From Cyathus striatus (lineage: Eukaryota; Basidiomycota; Agaricomycetes; Agaricales; Nidulariaceae), in contig JAOVFP010000012.1 in the NCBI GenBank assembly GCA_025738555.1, forward strand, positions 3,844,001 to 3,908,000: a DNA stretch of 64,000 bases, in the 5' to 3' direction. The notes below the pieces were generated by a model. The model did no database searches, was not told the origin of the DNA, and saw nothing but the letters and a program-made list of their open reading frames with translations. The position numbers and the translations under genes are program-made. Shown here in pieces: positions 12,417 to 24,427 of the stretch; the first letter of the stretch is position 1; each line of letters starts with the position of its first letter.

Positions 12417-13511
12417 ATGAAGCGCATTCTACCAACCATCACTATCCACAAGATTCCGAATAAATCCTCTGCCGCCACAGCTCCCCATCCCTCCCCTCCT
12501 ACATCACCAATAGTCTTTGCCAGCATACACTCCAGATGCTCTAGTGTCTATTCTTCCAGTTCTGATTATACCGAAAGCTCGCTTCTGCTTCCTCCAAATG
12601 CGACAGAGTACGTAGGAGGCATGGAGCTGTCGAGAATCCGTTCTCCTGACCCCAGCACGCGGGGAGTTTTTGTTCGGTCACGCCCATCGTCTCCCGACCC
12701 GAGTTCAACAGACAGGTGGAATTCCTTTGGTATTGAGCACGAAAATGAAGTGGGAGATATCCCAGACATGGATACTACAAGCATTGCGGAAACACAAACC
12801 CCCGATATGTACCTCGATCTCAATCGATCCGCCACAGCAGCTGCTAGATCTGTGGCATGGGCTAGTGAGGTCGACCTACTAGGTCGACGGACTGGGGAGT
12901 GGGACAGCCGTTCGTCGCGCACCATCTGTATATCAAGTACACCATATATTGCACGTGATGTGGTAGTGGACGCTGGTATTGTGGAAGGAAAGAAGGAGAA
13001 GAGGCGGTATACATTCTCCAAGTTTTCGGGGCTTAGATTTCGCGTTGGATATTTCTTCAAGAGGAAGGACTCGTCTATCCTTCACCGTGCAGAGGTATCT
13101 CCTCAATCAGGTCCCTTAACTAAGGTTGTTGTTGAGGTGAAGTCTAAAGAGACGGTGGTGGAAAAGAAGGATGCAGAAGAGGCTCCCAGGAAGTCTACTT
13201 CGGGTTCTATTTTTAGGAGGGGGAGGACCAACCGCGCCAACTCGACTGCATCGCAGCAGACTCTCACCATTTCTCCACCGTACGCCCTGGGATACAAGGC
13301 CCCTGCTGCACCACGGACTACTACTAAGCAAGAGAGATCTCGCCTCCGTCATTCTCGGTCCTTCAGTGGATTTCACACTGCAACTGTCACGGAGATGATT
13401 GGGAGAATGGTGGACGCAGACCAGGAATCAATGGACGATGTTATGGCTGAGGCCGTGTGTGTTAGCGTGAAGCTTCACGCAAAGTTGGCTGAGTTAAACT
13501 CGTCGGCTTAA
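12417..13511 (+). CDS. Hypothetical Ser/Pro-rich protein, single exon
   Basis: An uninterrupted 364-residue frame. The N-terminal third is rich in Ser, Pro and Thr (APHPSPPTSP, SPDPSST). A basic patch lies at about residues 190-220 (EGKKEKRRYTFSKF, GYFFKRKD) and another at 255-275 (RKSTSGSIFRRGRTNRANS). A short ordered-looking C-terminal segment with predicted helix follows (VTEMIGRMVDADQESMDDVM...SVKLHAKLAEL). There is no signal peptide, membrane segment or recognised domain. The even composition and the lack of an intron over 1.1 kb make it a convincing coding region, but I recognise no family. Confidence 0.7.
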   Translation: MKRILPTITIHKIPNKSSAATAPHPSPPTSPIVFASIHSRCSSVYSSSSDYTESSLLLPPNATEYVGGMELSRIRSPDPSTRGVFVRSRPSSPDPSSTDRWNSFGIEHENEVGDIPDMDTTSIAETQTPDMYLDLNRSATAAARSVAWASEVDLLGRRTGEWDSRSSRTICISSTPYIARDVVVDAGIVEGKKEKRRYTFSKFSGLRFRVGYFFKRKDSSILHRAEVSPQSGPLTKVVVEVKSKETVVEKKDAEEAPRKSTSGSIFRRGRTNRANSTASQQTLTISPPYALGYKAPAAPRTTTKQERSRLRHSRSFSGFHTATVTEMIGRMVDADQESMDDVMAEAVCVSVKLHAKLAELNSSA

Positions 13512-13771
13512 TGAGGAGTTGAAGATGTTCAGGACGATGTACTACTAGTCTTTTTTCATTATCATGGTCGTTATCATTCGCTTTCACCTATGCTATATTT
13601 TGTTCATTTATGCTGTATGTCAACTATATGCTCTTTATCCCAGTCGTCCTCATTTTTATTCTTTCCACACATGCTTTCTAGTTGTTTTTATCAAATGTAT
13701 TTGCATCACATGTAGTACTTGCAGTCATTTTACGGTGTTGAGTTTAAACGCAATGCAAATTTCACTTTATC

Positions 13772-14029
13772 TTACAGCGGATTGGTAACCGACTCAACTA
13801 CACCACTTTCGAAATACCGAGGAAAGACCACTTTCCCGAAACAATAAAGCTTATTCTTATTAAATTCCATACGGTCCCAAGCGTGAACATTCACTGTTGA
13901 GGTTTTTCGTAGAGCGCAAAACTTGGGCTTGTCATGAGGGGGGTTCCAGGACGATTTACAAAATAAGTAGTGAATATTTGAACATGTCGAAGAGTTCTGA
14001 AAAAAAGCAAATCGGAATATATTTCCCAT
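13772..14029 (-). CDS. Possible 3' exon of an unrecognised minus-strand gene
   Basis: An open frame of 85 codons ends with FPRYFESGVVESVTNPL and a stop at 13772. It has fairly normal composition, and minus-strand frames further right (for example 14475-14672) may be related exons. No donor/acceptor pair joins them cleanly, and a MITE is inserted between them at 14134-14305. It may be a decayed gene or chance frames. Confidence 0.2.
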   Translation of the reverse strand: MGNIFRFAFFQNSSTCSNIHYLFCKSSWNPPHDKPKFCALRKTSTVNVHAWDRMEFNKNKLYCFGKVVFPRYFESGVVESVTNPL

Positions 14030-14133
14030 TTAATTTGTACTATTTCGGGTTTTGCTGTGCGATTCGCAACGATTCGTGCTTGATTCGTACGAATGTTGAA
14101 ATAAGTTGTGCGGCGTGGGAAAGCACTTCAGAG

Positions 14134-14305
14134 TAGTGTTGCCGTTGGCTCAACTCCGAGCCGCTGAGCTGCTAAGCAGAGCGGGCATTTTCGCTCACCG
14201 TTCATGTCAACTCAGCTTAAATTTGAACACCCCTGGATTGACTCAGCTCAGTGAGCTGAGCTGATATTGAGAAAAGCTACCCTGAGCTGAGCGGCGGCAA
14301 CACTA
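14134..14305. mobile_element. 172-bp hAT-type MITE with 8-bp TSD
   Basis: The ends are TAGTGTTGCCG and its complement CGGCAACACTA. The internal arms continue as imperfect inverted repeats rich in GAGCTGAG. A perfect 8-bp direct repeat, CTTCAGAG, flanks it at 14126-14133 and 14306-14313. Terminal TAGTG, 8-bp TSD and tiny size fit hAT-derived MITEs. No coding capacity. Confidence 0.88.
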
Positions 14306-14345
14306 CTTCAGAGCCGATTTCTGCCGGTATTTGGTTTGGGCCAGT

Positions 14346-14402
14346 CTCGTTGACAAACAAACACGAACAAACAAACACGAACAAACAAATACGAAAGAAA
14401 AC
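14346..14402. repeat. Short tandem repeat of ACAAACAAACACGA
   Basis: About three copies of a 14-nt unit with a degenerate last copy, beside the MITE. A simple repeat with no visible function. Confidence 0.6.
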
Positions 14403-15003
14403 AAAGTTTTGCATGCTGCTTGCTGAATTCTTTCCCTTTGCGACTTCGCATTCCAAGCGTGACATCGTAGGAGTTCACCCACCTGAAGAATGCGATATTG
14501 AAATTGAAGCCACATGAGAACTGGCCATGATCCAATTATAGTCGTTGTCTTCAGTTCTCATCTCCGGGTGGAAGATAGTTCTAATCTTAGCAAGATAAGC
14601 CTCCACTGCGTATGGCCCACATTCGCTGATATCGCATGCCGATAGGTCCCAATACCTCGCTCTCGCACACACGTGCAGAATACTCCACAGGGATCATGCA
14701 TTAATAGCGCTCATCATCCCTAAAATGGCTAGTTTTAAACATAGTACCATTCGAAAGTCGTGTCAATCAACGAGAATCATCGTAATAAGGTATATGGCAA
14801 CCCCGACCTGGGTTCTTTTGCTGTGATCACAGCTATGCTTATATGGGCACCTCATGCACCATTCTGGGGCACCTTATGGTTTCGTTATTATCTTTTGAAA
14901 CTCGCGCGTTCCTCTGACAGGTCGTTCCCTGGCGTTCCCTCCTCAAAAGCTTCCATTATGCAACGCTGCGATGACTCGCTTTTCTCTCAGGAAATCCCCT
15001 ACC

Positions 15004-17073
15004 ATGTTCTTCCCAGTTGCAGCGTTAAACCTCGTCTTACCGACGCTGACATTTTCGTCTCCGCTCAGCAGCTCACTCAGTGTAGCAGGCCTCCTCGGTC
15101 GTGACGCCCTTATCACCTCTGGATGCTCGACTACGGGAAGCGCATCGTGCCATAACACATCCTCTGTCTCGAATCTTTGCTGCTTTGAAGCTCCTGGAGT
15201 GAGCAGTCTTTAGTCGTAGTCTACTTAAGCTGACGGTGTTGAGTACAGGGATTGTTGCTTCAAACACAGGTTTGGATGCCTTCTTTTCTGTCGTTGGTAG
15301 ATTTACTAACTGTTCGTAGTTCTGGGATACGGACCCCTCCACTGGACCCACAGATAGCTGGACAATACACGGTATGTGTATTTTCTAACTATGTCAACCA
15401 TCCATTCTTACCGACAACAATAGGCCTATGGCCCGATAAGTATGTTGCCCTTGGTACATGGCCGACAGTTCGTTAACAAGATTGATAGTTGCGATACCAC
15501 GTTCGAGGAGAACTGCGATTCGTCACGCGATTACACAGGGATCGGTTCCGTAAGTCTCGAATGATTGTGAACAACTGTACATTTGAACAACGTTACTATC
15601 TATAGCTGCTATCGGCGAACGGTGCATCTGATACTCTATCGTTTATGAACACGGTAAGTTGGAAGATCACATACATTACAGTTAGTTCCATGCTGACGTC
15701 TTTGCAGCACTGGGTTGACATTAATGGAAACAACGAGCAGTTCTGGGAGGTAACTAGTCTTTATCGCTGTAACAGGGGCTGTTATTGAGTGAAGTTTGAT
15801 GCTTAGCATGAATGGGCAACACACGGAACCTGTATGAGGTGCTTTGTCGCTGGCATTTTTTAGGCATATCATTTCTTACAGCATTTATATAGCACTCTGA
15901 GGCCAACTTGCCTACCCAGCGGAAGTGTGAAAGGAGCTGAGGCGCGTCAGCGACGTTCTACCTCGATTCTCTGCACCCCCTAACCTCGCGTTCAACAGGC
16001 CGTGGCTTTCTTCGAAACAGTAGTCAAACTCTTCCAAACTCTGCCTACGTTCACCTGGCTTTCCAATGCGGGAATCACTCCGTCATCTAGTAAGACATTC
16101 ACCCTCTCTCAGCTGACGTCTGCGCTCAAGTCGGCTTCCGTGAGATTCTCCTCTGTCGATAGCATCCTTATTTCGGTGGACTAATATTTAATTTAGGGTG
16201 TCACTCCGGCACTCGATTGCACATCGAGTGCAGTGAACCAGATCAGCTGGTACTTTAATTTGAAGGGCTCCATTATCGATGGAACATTCGTTGCTATTGG
16301 TACGTTGGTGTTTATCTACTAAATTCGGTGGTATCAATGGACAAACGTTTGTGGTATGTAGATGCGCCTAAAGCAGGTTCTTGCCCGTCATCTGGAATCA
16401 AGTACCCGCCGAAGTCTGGTTCTAGTTCTAGTTCGTCGACTTCAACTCCAACTGTGAGTCATTACAATATTTATCCTTAGAAAGTAACTCATGACGTCGC
16501 ACAGTCCACCGGCGTAAGCATTTCCTATAACTCTAAAGAGAACTTTTAGTAGACCTGAGCATCCTTATTCCGGTAGAGCACTCCATCAGGGGTACGTACT
16601 CCATTCCATCTCAATGTAACATTCTACTTACATCCATTTCCTCCAGACTCCTGGAAGCCTTCCATCCAAAGCAACAATACATGCCATTCAATCTGGATCG
16701 ACAGTCGGCGGCCTTCTTTCCGCAGGAACATGGTCTACGCAGACGCTCGCAACGTTCACGATCAGCGGTACAAGTTCGAGCTTCACGATGACATCTTCCA
16801 AGGGGAATTGTGGGGTTAGCAGCGGGACGTTCTCTTGTGGATCGGGGGTTACATTGACCACGTTCTCTGCGGTACGGTATATATTCTTTACATCTAGATA
16901 AAAAGCTTATAAATTGTCAATGATAGGTGACTTCTGAGAGTAATTTGCTCCTTGCATCCGGGGGATCGACGTCGTTCACGAGTGACGGTACCCCTAGTGG
17001 ATCGACTGTGTTCTCCGTATTCACTGGCACGAGCCACAGCGAGGATTATACCTTGAGTATTGTAAGCACTTAA
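15004..17073 (+). CDS. Secreted ribonuclease T2 with C-terminal extension
   Basis: RNase T2 enzymes cleave single-stranded RNA through a 2',3'-cyclic phosphate and are secreted or vacuolar. Both catalytic blocks are visible across exons: IHGLWPD (CAS I) and HEWATHGTC (CAS II), each with its histidine. The N-terminus MFFPVAALNLVLPTLTF is a signal peptide; an ATG 12 codons upstream (14971) is an alternative start. More than ten exons with 45-70 bp introns follow. A Ser/Thr/Pro linker (KSGSSSSSSTSTPTS) is built partly from tiny exons. A C-terminal domain (KATIHAIQSGSTVGGLL to HSEDYTLSIVST) of the kind seen in fungal RNase T2 proteins closes the gene. One intron, after the exon ending KGAE, appears to use a GC donor (GCGCGT). 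No frame break was found. Confidence 0.9.
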
Positions 17074-17272
17074 CAGATATATGTAGACATTACTTAGTCT
17101 GCTATTACTTCACGCATTAAAGACATGAAATTATATGATTGATTGAATGCTATTACTAGATATCACAGCTGATGAGTTACACAAAGCGAATTACGGTATA
17201 CATTATCCAGTACATCGAACGTAACGTGAGGTCGTGTGTCATTAGAAACAGAATAGTATCGGCAAATCGAGA

Positions 17273-20200
17273 TCAATGCTCTGTCTCCTCCCAAGTCCTT
17301 CCAACCGTCTTGACTAGGTCGGCTTCGGTAAGCTTCTTGGTGCTGGAGAAGTACCCAGCGGCAATCTTGGCGTCAATTTCGACGCGCGAATCAGGAGGGA
17401 TAAGGTGGTCTGCGAACGTGTAAGTGTCAAGACCAAAAGCAAAATAAGTATGTTACATACCGGGAATATCGTAGCGCTTCAGAATCGGAATACCGCTCTT
17501 CACAATCGCGTCGTATTTCCTTCATAATCCGTCAGCACGATCCACCAACCTCCAAGATTAAAACGAGAGAACGTACATATCACTCATAGAAATCATATTG
17601 TCTACCTTCGTAATACCCAACCAATGCAACACGTCCGGCATAAGTGCTTGGAAACGCATGTCCTTCACACCTGCAATGAGCTCCGTGGACTTGAAGTACT
17701 TGTCTGCGGAATCGCCACCGCGTTTACGGAGGTTGTAGACGAGGTATTTGGTCACTTCGCCAAGAGCACGGCCCTCTTTACGGAAGTAGACTACGACACC
17801 GACGCCACCTGTAAACGATACGTTAGAAAAAAGTTTAAAGGGGGATGCGAGGAGAAGGGTGGAGGAGAGGAGAGAGTGCAAAACGAACCTTGTTGTGCGG
17901 TATGGATACACTCTTCGATCGCATACACGAGGTATGGTTTGCATGTGCATATATCGGATCCGAACACGTCCGAGCCGTTGCATTCGTCGTGTACACGGAG
18001 GGTGAGGATCTTCGAGGGGTCGTACATAAATGCCGGGTTACCAACTATGCATGGATAACAGTCAGTGAGGAACGATTGATGAAAGAGAATGTAGCATACA
18101 GATGTAAACGGTCAAGCCACCAATGGGCGGGAGGAAGACCTTGATATCTGGACGAGTGATTAACTCGGGGTACATTCCTCCTGTATCCTCGAAGAGCGCA
18201 CGGCGGAGGAGAGATTCTGAGCTGTAATGAAGAACTCTATCAACACCCGAGCACCAAGATGGAAACGGAAAAGGCGTACATTCCAAATCTCTCAGCTACG
18301 CCAGGAAGATACCAAACAGGCTCCACAGCAGCTTTACTAACCGCAACCTCAATACCAGGTTCCGCCTCACTCGGACTCCCATCCTCGTTCCTCAACGGGC
18401 GGCTCTTTATCACAACATTCCCATCCACAACCAAACCACCCCTCCTCGCACTCTCATCCAACTCGCTCATCTTCAAATGAGCCTTCGTCACCGCGATGCT
18501 CGGACGAATATCCAATCCCTTATCGACTTGCTCTTTGAACGCCAAAGGCACCAGGTGCCCCCCACGGATCGAAGCTTACAATTTTCTTTGGGTCAGACCA
18601 GGATGGTTGAGGGGGGATGGTGACCGGGGGCTCGGTTTTGCTGTAGTCGGGTTTGTGGGAGGGGTTAAGGGCACCCATTGCGATTGAGAGGGCGCGGTAG
18701 ATTGAGTAGGAGCCTGAGTGCGCGCCTATGGCGTTGCGGTGCTTTATTGTGCTGGGGAGGCGGGAGCAGATTATGGGTCCGCGGATGCTGGAGGAGGGGG
18801 AGCCCCATGTGAGGGGGTAGGGTATTATGCCATGTTGGTCGGGGTAGGCTATGGGGTTGGGTTGGTTAGTATGTGTTGGAGGACGATTGGGGAGGACGAA
18901 AGGAAGGAGTATGACCCGTAGATAGGAGGAATTGCAAGGGCGGTCACGACATGCAGCTGGTACGCCAAAGCAGAAGTATGGAGTCTGGATACGTATCGTG
19001 TAGATGGAGCGTAGCTCACAATACAGGTACGGCTCTCTAGCGCCAAAGTCATGAACTAGCCTCGAGAGTAGTCGAACATCACCTAATGGACACGTACAGC
19101 CACGATACTACCGCAGCTGCCAGCGTGATGCGCATATTCGATCGTCCAGTACGTCTGGGGTGGACAAGAGCTCAGTACGGTGTACGTTTATTCTCGAGGC
19201 AAGAGGGCAACGTAACCCGTCGTTCACAAGAAAACGAAGCCGAAGGAAAGCACAATCCCCAGCATACAGTAGCCAAGCTTGAACGTTAACTGTGCAACAT
19301 GAATCCTCCATGGAAACGGCTGAAGTACGAAAGGATGCGTATGCACCCCAAACTTAACAGAAGCTGGGTACTTGATCCTGCTAGGGAGTACTATGTCTTC
19401 AACGCGAAAAGCACGGAGGATCAAGCGCGTCTATGGGGACACGGCCGTCGTACGACTCTATCTGGACGAAGGGAACGTGAAGTGTCGACGGTACACTATG
19501 CCCCCTCGATGGTACGTCCACGGATGCATGCATATGCGAGGGCTGCATGAAAGGATGTGCATATACCCCAAATCAAACAGAAGCTGGATGCTTGACCCAG
19601 AGGATGCACTCCGTTCTCAAAGCGAGAAGTACGGAGGATCAAGCGCGTCTGTGGGACACGACCGTCATATGACTCCATCTGGACAAAGTAGACATTAAGT
19701 GTCGATGGTATGCCCCCGTAATGGCGCATCCATGAATGCATGAATATATGCGCGTCACTTGGGTGAATGACGCAGGGGAAGAACGAACAAAGGAGAGAGA
19801 AATAAGAGACAACAATGTCAATGACGAACATGGAGCATGGATAGGTCACAAGTCCAATGGGACGGGTGAAGAAACGTAAGAAAGACGATGGATGGGTCTG
19901 CTGGTTGAAGACCCTTAACCCACGAGCCTTATATGCATCGTGGTTGGACTCGTGTCGTACCATGACACCCGGTGCGGGGTGAGTGAAGTGGGGTGGCACT
20001 CTCCATCGCCAGCCCCTTTTCATTCTTCTCCCCTATCCCCCACGAGACGAAACAAAATGAAAAAGGCTAACGAAGTAAATCGAACTCACTTGTTAAGTTA
20101 ACTCGACCAGGGTACAGGAGCTTCTCGCGCTCCTTATCCGTCAGTGGCTTCGCCGGCCGGCCATCTGCCTGCGTGGCAAGAACAAGAGGGGCAGGCGGAG

Positions 20201-20484
20201 AGATGGAGACGCTTGTAGAGGGTGTTGCTGCGCCGTTGGAGGAGGCGATGGCGCTGTCTGTTGATCCGGATCGTGCGTGTGTAGGCATGGGTCGGGGCTC
20301 CAGGGGTGTTTCGCCTTTCTTTGTTAATGCTAGATCGTCGAGCTGCGGGGTAATTAGTTAGTGATGTGAATGGAGGGAGTGGGAGGGTAAACGGACGGAC
20401 CTTGGCTTGCATTGCTTGTTGGGAGACTTGCATCGCCTCGAGCTGCGCAAGGATTTGGGTTAGTACTGCGTCTGAGACTGGCAT
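17273..20484 (-). CDS. URC1: URC1-like GTP cyclohydrolase II homologue (uracil catabolism)
   Basis: The family is homologous to GTP cyclohydrolase II; URC1 of yeasts acts in the URC route of uracil degradation, and I infer the same here. Exon 1 (20401-20484) starts MPVSDAVLTQILAQLEAMQ. Exon 2 (20090-20342) ends YPGRVNLT. The next exon starts at 18848 with TYPDQHGIIPYPLTWG. Later exons carry RNAIGAHSGSYSIYRALSIA, the zinc/catalytic segment CNGSDVFGSDICTCKPYL, and GVVVYFRKEGRALGEVTKYL. The protein ends VGRTWEETEH at 17273. Two oddities: the intron at 18849-20089 is 1241 bp while the others are 50-70 bp, and after FDPWG a run of six G puts the next conserved block (HLVPLAFKEQVDKGLDIRP) one base out of frame. 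This is either an assembly error or a disabling indel. Confidence 0.85.
18849..20089 (-). other. Unusually long (1241 bp) intron of the URC1-like gene
   Basis: The donor GTGAGTTCG is at 20089. The acceptor, preceded by a CTAAC branch-like sequence, ends at 18849. Joining exons 2 and 3 gives an uninterrupted conserved stretch (LTTYPDQHG), which supports the boundaries. The intron is about 20 times the local norm, so it probably contains an insertion. It holds a 220-bp tandem duplication but no transposase. Confidence 0.75.
19329..19745. repeat. Two-copy tandem repeat, period about 220 bp
   Basis: Unit 1 starts at 19329 and unit 2 at 19549 with the matching opening GAAAGGATG. They share many blocks (AACAGAAGCTGG, CGGAGGATCAAGCGCGTCT, CATCTGGAC/TATCTGGAC) with scattered substitutions. 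It lies inside the long URC1-like intron. Open frames read through it are probably fortuitous. Confidence 0.75.
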
Positions 20485-22129
20485 TGTGATATCGGGGTAA
20501 ACGAAGGGGAAAGGAAGAGAGGAGAAAGAAAGAAAGGGTTCGGGGGAGGTGGTTTGAGGTATTTATTGCGCAGTGAAACCCCGGATAAACGGCGCGAGGC
20601 GAGGGGTAACTTAGGTATCGCGGTTCGTACGAACGTGGTTCCCCCGGCCCATATGTATTGATAAGCTGAGCTAATCTTGTGATACCTGATAAGGCACTTT
20701 GCCTCCTGCCACCTCCCCCGTGCTCGAATGATGCGGAAAAGGACTTGGTATGATATTGATAAGGCGCTATCGTACCTTTATCTGTTGGTGTGTCGGTGAG
20801 TGGTGAGATTGAGGTGGTTTGGGGCGGGGACTGGGAGAGCCTGGAGCATGCTATATAGTGCATTGCAGTAGGCTGGATAGTGGTATGACGAAGGAGTGAG
20901 CTTGAACGAGTAAAGACGTGGAGTCGAACGTAGGTTAAGGCGTTAGTAAGTGGGGAGGTGGTGGGTAGGAGAAACGCTAGCGAGCCGATGAGAGGGAGGC
21001 GAAGAAGGGTAGAATGATAAGGATGGGGTTACGGAGGGCAAGAGTTTCATATTGCAATTGTTCTGGTTATAACGATATCGACATAGAATTATCAAGTTGA
21101 AGTTGTAACTTATCATCCAACGAACCTCAAATCCCATCCATTCGTCTTCCCTCTGAAACCTATAGTCCACTCTCACCACTGAGCATTTGAGAGGCATTTC
21201 GCCGTTCTAACGTCCATTAACGGTGAGCACATTGAGCATGCGGCGTGGGTGAGGGGGTCCAGGGGGGTTGAAGCAGGAGAGCCGAGAGTTGGTGGTGGAT
21301 AGCAAGGACGAAGAGCAGAACGTCCAACTTTGGGAATCGGAAATTTGCGAATTGCGTGTAGTCACGTGTTTGCTTTAGCAAGCGTGGCGGGCGCTTTGTA
21401 GGCGCTTGTTGAATGATTTTCATGCATCTACTGTCTAAGTCTAATATTACAATTAAAATTCAGTGTTATTCATTGTTAAAAGTCAACGACCACACTTTAT
21501 GTACCTAAAAGTATACATTTACACATTCTAGTCCTTGTACGTTTCAATACATCGCTATAATCAACGATCTACTATGAAAGTAAAAGTTCAGTACTTCATT
21601 AAAACTCTCAGAGTCCTCCACGCTCTCTCCCTATCAAACTAGCCATTGTGTGTTCGATGAACAAGTTTAAATAATTGTGCTGCAGTCTTCTAGCTTATGC
21701 AGACGTACTTCTGAGGACTCGGTTTGCACAAATGTTAATGAGCTTACGTGGAGATTTAACTTAGGACATCGTTAGCTTTATTTCCAGTATAATCGATCTT
21801 GGCTGTTATCCAGCCATCCAACGATGGCTAGTAAAACCGAAGGTCTTCTCCGATAGATATCTCTCTTAAAATCAAGATGTTTACAGAAAATCCAGCGTGC
21901 TAGAAGATGAGAAATGCTTATACTAATAGTACACAACATATTTATCCAAAGTAAGTACATAATATCTACAGGTGACCAGAAACGAGACGAATTCGTATAA
22001 TATCTGTTATTGTTTTACACATTTTTTTCGAACTGTAATTTCAAAATTTATCTATGATACGTGTCACCGTAAGCTAATGCAACTTTCAAAATACGGAATA
22101 AAGTGAACTTTACCTGATGTATGTCTCAT
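20485..22129. other. Intergenic region, no supported gene
   Basis: It contains the URC1-like promoter and the 3' flank of the CorA-like gene. Minus-strand frames at 20943-21197, 21217-21423 and 21778-21960 have no splice or family support. Confidence 0.4.
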
Positions 22130-24427
22130 TCAAACCATATTGTACTCGTTCGATTTTTCACTGAGAGCTAGTGAATTGATATTATTCCTCTTACTCATGT
22201 ACGACTTTATGAAAAGATAAGGCCATCCAAGCCGTCGCCACACGGGCCCCTGAAGTACGTCTTTGCTATGGAAGGCGATAATGATCCACACAGTAACAAT
22301 GGTTAATGGGATCGCGATGGAGATATAAATAGGGAGAGCTCCATTAGTACCAGGGACAATTTCCTTCACGTTCATCCCAAATACCGCCTAAATAACCGGT
22401 TAAAAATAATCTTTCGGTATGAAAAGCCGACTTACTGCGACGTAGGAAGCAGGAAGGAATATCATGGTAAGGTATGCGATCTGTTTCATCTATTTCCAAG
22501 GCTCAGAAAAGATATAGTTTGAAGGAGTAGAAATAACCGTACAGCTTCCAAAAAATCAGCCAATTTGGTATATTCACATAGGTTGATTCACGTACCAGCG
22601 CTATCTCTCACGGCAGCTTCCGTCATCGCTTGCATACGCTTGCTATCATTTATGTTGACGCTATTAAAAACCTGAATTGCAAGGGGTTATGAGTCTGGTA
22701 GAGGAAGTGCATCCGCAGTGAAAAACGTACCAGTCCCATAACGTTCTTGAGCCGTTTCGCTTGCATCACCCTTTGCTTTTCTAGTCGGGAAATTTCACTC
22801 AAAAGATTATTGCATTCCCTCTCCATCAACATTTTGCTCAAGTTACGCTGCTCGTTTGTTACATCAGCAGCTTCAAGAGCAGGACAATGAGATATGCGAA
22901 TGAATTCGACCGTTTTATGTATATCCTCTAAAAGTGATGCATAATGGAGTAAGTGCGCGCGGATGGTATGCAATTCCTGTGTAAGAATTTGAAGCATTTC
23001 AGTCTCGGTAATAACTTGACTTTCCTAAGTACTAGTTAATATGTCTATTTTGAACTGTAAAAACTTGGAAGACTAACGAGTGCGCATATATGAATGTACA
23101 AGTTTTCAAGCGCCTCGTCCCAGGCATATATAGCATGCCACACAAAAGTCAGAAGGACGAAAGTAGGGTCAGAGGATTTTTGGAATATGTTCTGCCAGTA
23201 AACACTTTGCCCTAAATGTAATGTTAATTACATACTAGGAATACTTAATACAACATTGGATTACGTACCAGCAAATTGAATGCGCTGCTTTAAATCTCGA
23301 GCCGTTGTCGTTTTGACATTTTCAAGGTTTGGATGATAAGAGATTATTACGCTTCCTTCCTTTCTCCTGAATAAATGAACAGAGAGAAGGTCCAGGATTA
23401 GTTGTCGCTCGATTCTTCCGGTTTTAATGTCCAATGGTGCTTTTGTATCAATCATCTGTGAAACTGCGGAATTCGTTTATGAACAAACATAAACTGGAAT
23501 TAACCAACAGCTTTTTACGTACCCAGCGCAGATTTGCCATTACTGTTTCTTTCTGCTATCGTAACTGCTTCGGAATTCGGCGTGGTTCGTCCTGGGGAAT
23601 CAGTTTCCTTGTTAAATACCGACCTTAAAAAGGTAACGGATATTGTTATATCTGCACCCAAAAGGTAAAAATGGTTCACGTATAAATAGTTGATTCACTG
23701 ACGATCGCTTTCGCCGGGCCTGATATCTTCTTGGTATCGTGAAGGTATCCAGTTCAGAGAAGAAGAAAAGAAAAAGGGCTCTATGTTGTATCTGAGTACC
23801 AGTTATTAATTAGGCGGATTATTCAATTAACTTAAAAACTATGTCCTTACTTTGCGCCTAGCATCTGAAGAACTGGGCCAGATAGATTCTCTATGAATAA
23901 AGCGCGAACACGCAGACCATCTGGAATCTAATGCCCAAGTAAGCAACAAACTGCGTTTGATCCGTTCGAGTCAACTCGACATACCACGCGCTCCATAATT
24001 TTTTGCGAAGTATCCTTTGTGTCCTCGAAGTTGGTCCAAATAGAGTCAGAGTTTGCAAACAGTCCTTTATCATTGACGTCGACGTGGTGTATTATACAAT
24101 CCTTTCCTTTATCGTATTCGTGTATGGCCTTCCATATATTGCTCTTCTTCACTTGCTTTTTAGTCCAGTTAGGGAAACGCGACTTCGGATACTCGTTCCA
24201 ACAGCGATCATCACAATGACGGTGATCACAGTCCTCTGGAACAGGAGGAAGATTTGTTTGCAGCTGATTCTGATCTACCGCTTTACGTGGAGGATATGAT
24301 TAATAACCAAGAACAAAGTTCAGGGTGACTATAGCTTACTGTCATCAATATCCATCCATGGCCACGGTGCAGACGGCGTTGCGTGACGATGCGATGGATT
24401 GGGGATGGATGATTGAGATTCTGGCAT
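22130..24427 (-). CDS. CorA-like (GMN-motif) membrane protein
   Basis: CorA-family proteins are pentameric Mg2+/divalent-cation channels with two C-terminal membrane helices and a GMN loop. Here the start at 24427 gives MPESQSSIPNPSHRH. The middle exons include LSVHLFRRKEGSVIISYHPN, SVYWQNIFQKSSDPTFVLLT and a long coiled-coil region with LRAHLLHYASLLEDIHKTVEF-like helices (22650-22997). The C-terminal exons give AYLTMIFLPASYVAAVFGMN, then LPIYISIAIPLTIVTVWIII as the second helix, and a stop at 22130. Introns are short GT-AG and the frames I followed stay open. The soluble part differs from bacterial CorA but matches the basidiomycete-expanded type. Transport function is inferred from the GMN motif. 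Confidence 0.82.

Noticed and set aside
12566..13060. 164-codon minus-strand frame
   Set aside because: It is a shadow of the 364-codon plus-strand gene, whose composition is more protein-like.
19496..20023. 175-codon minus-strand open frame in the URC1-like intron
   Set aside because: It overlaps the tandem duplication, has no domain and lies inside an intron supported by the conserved protein sequence on both sides.
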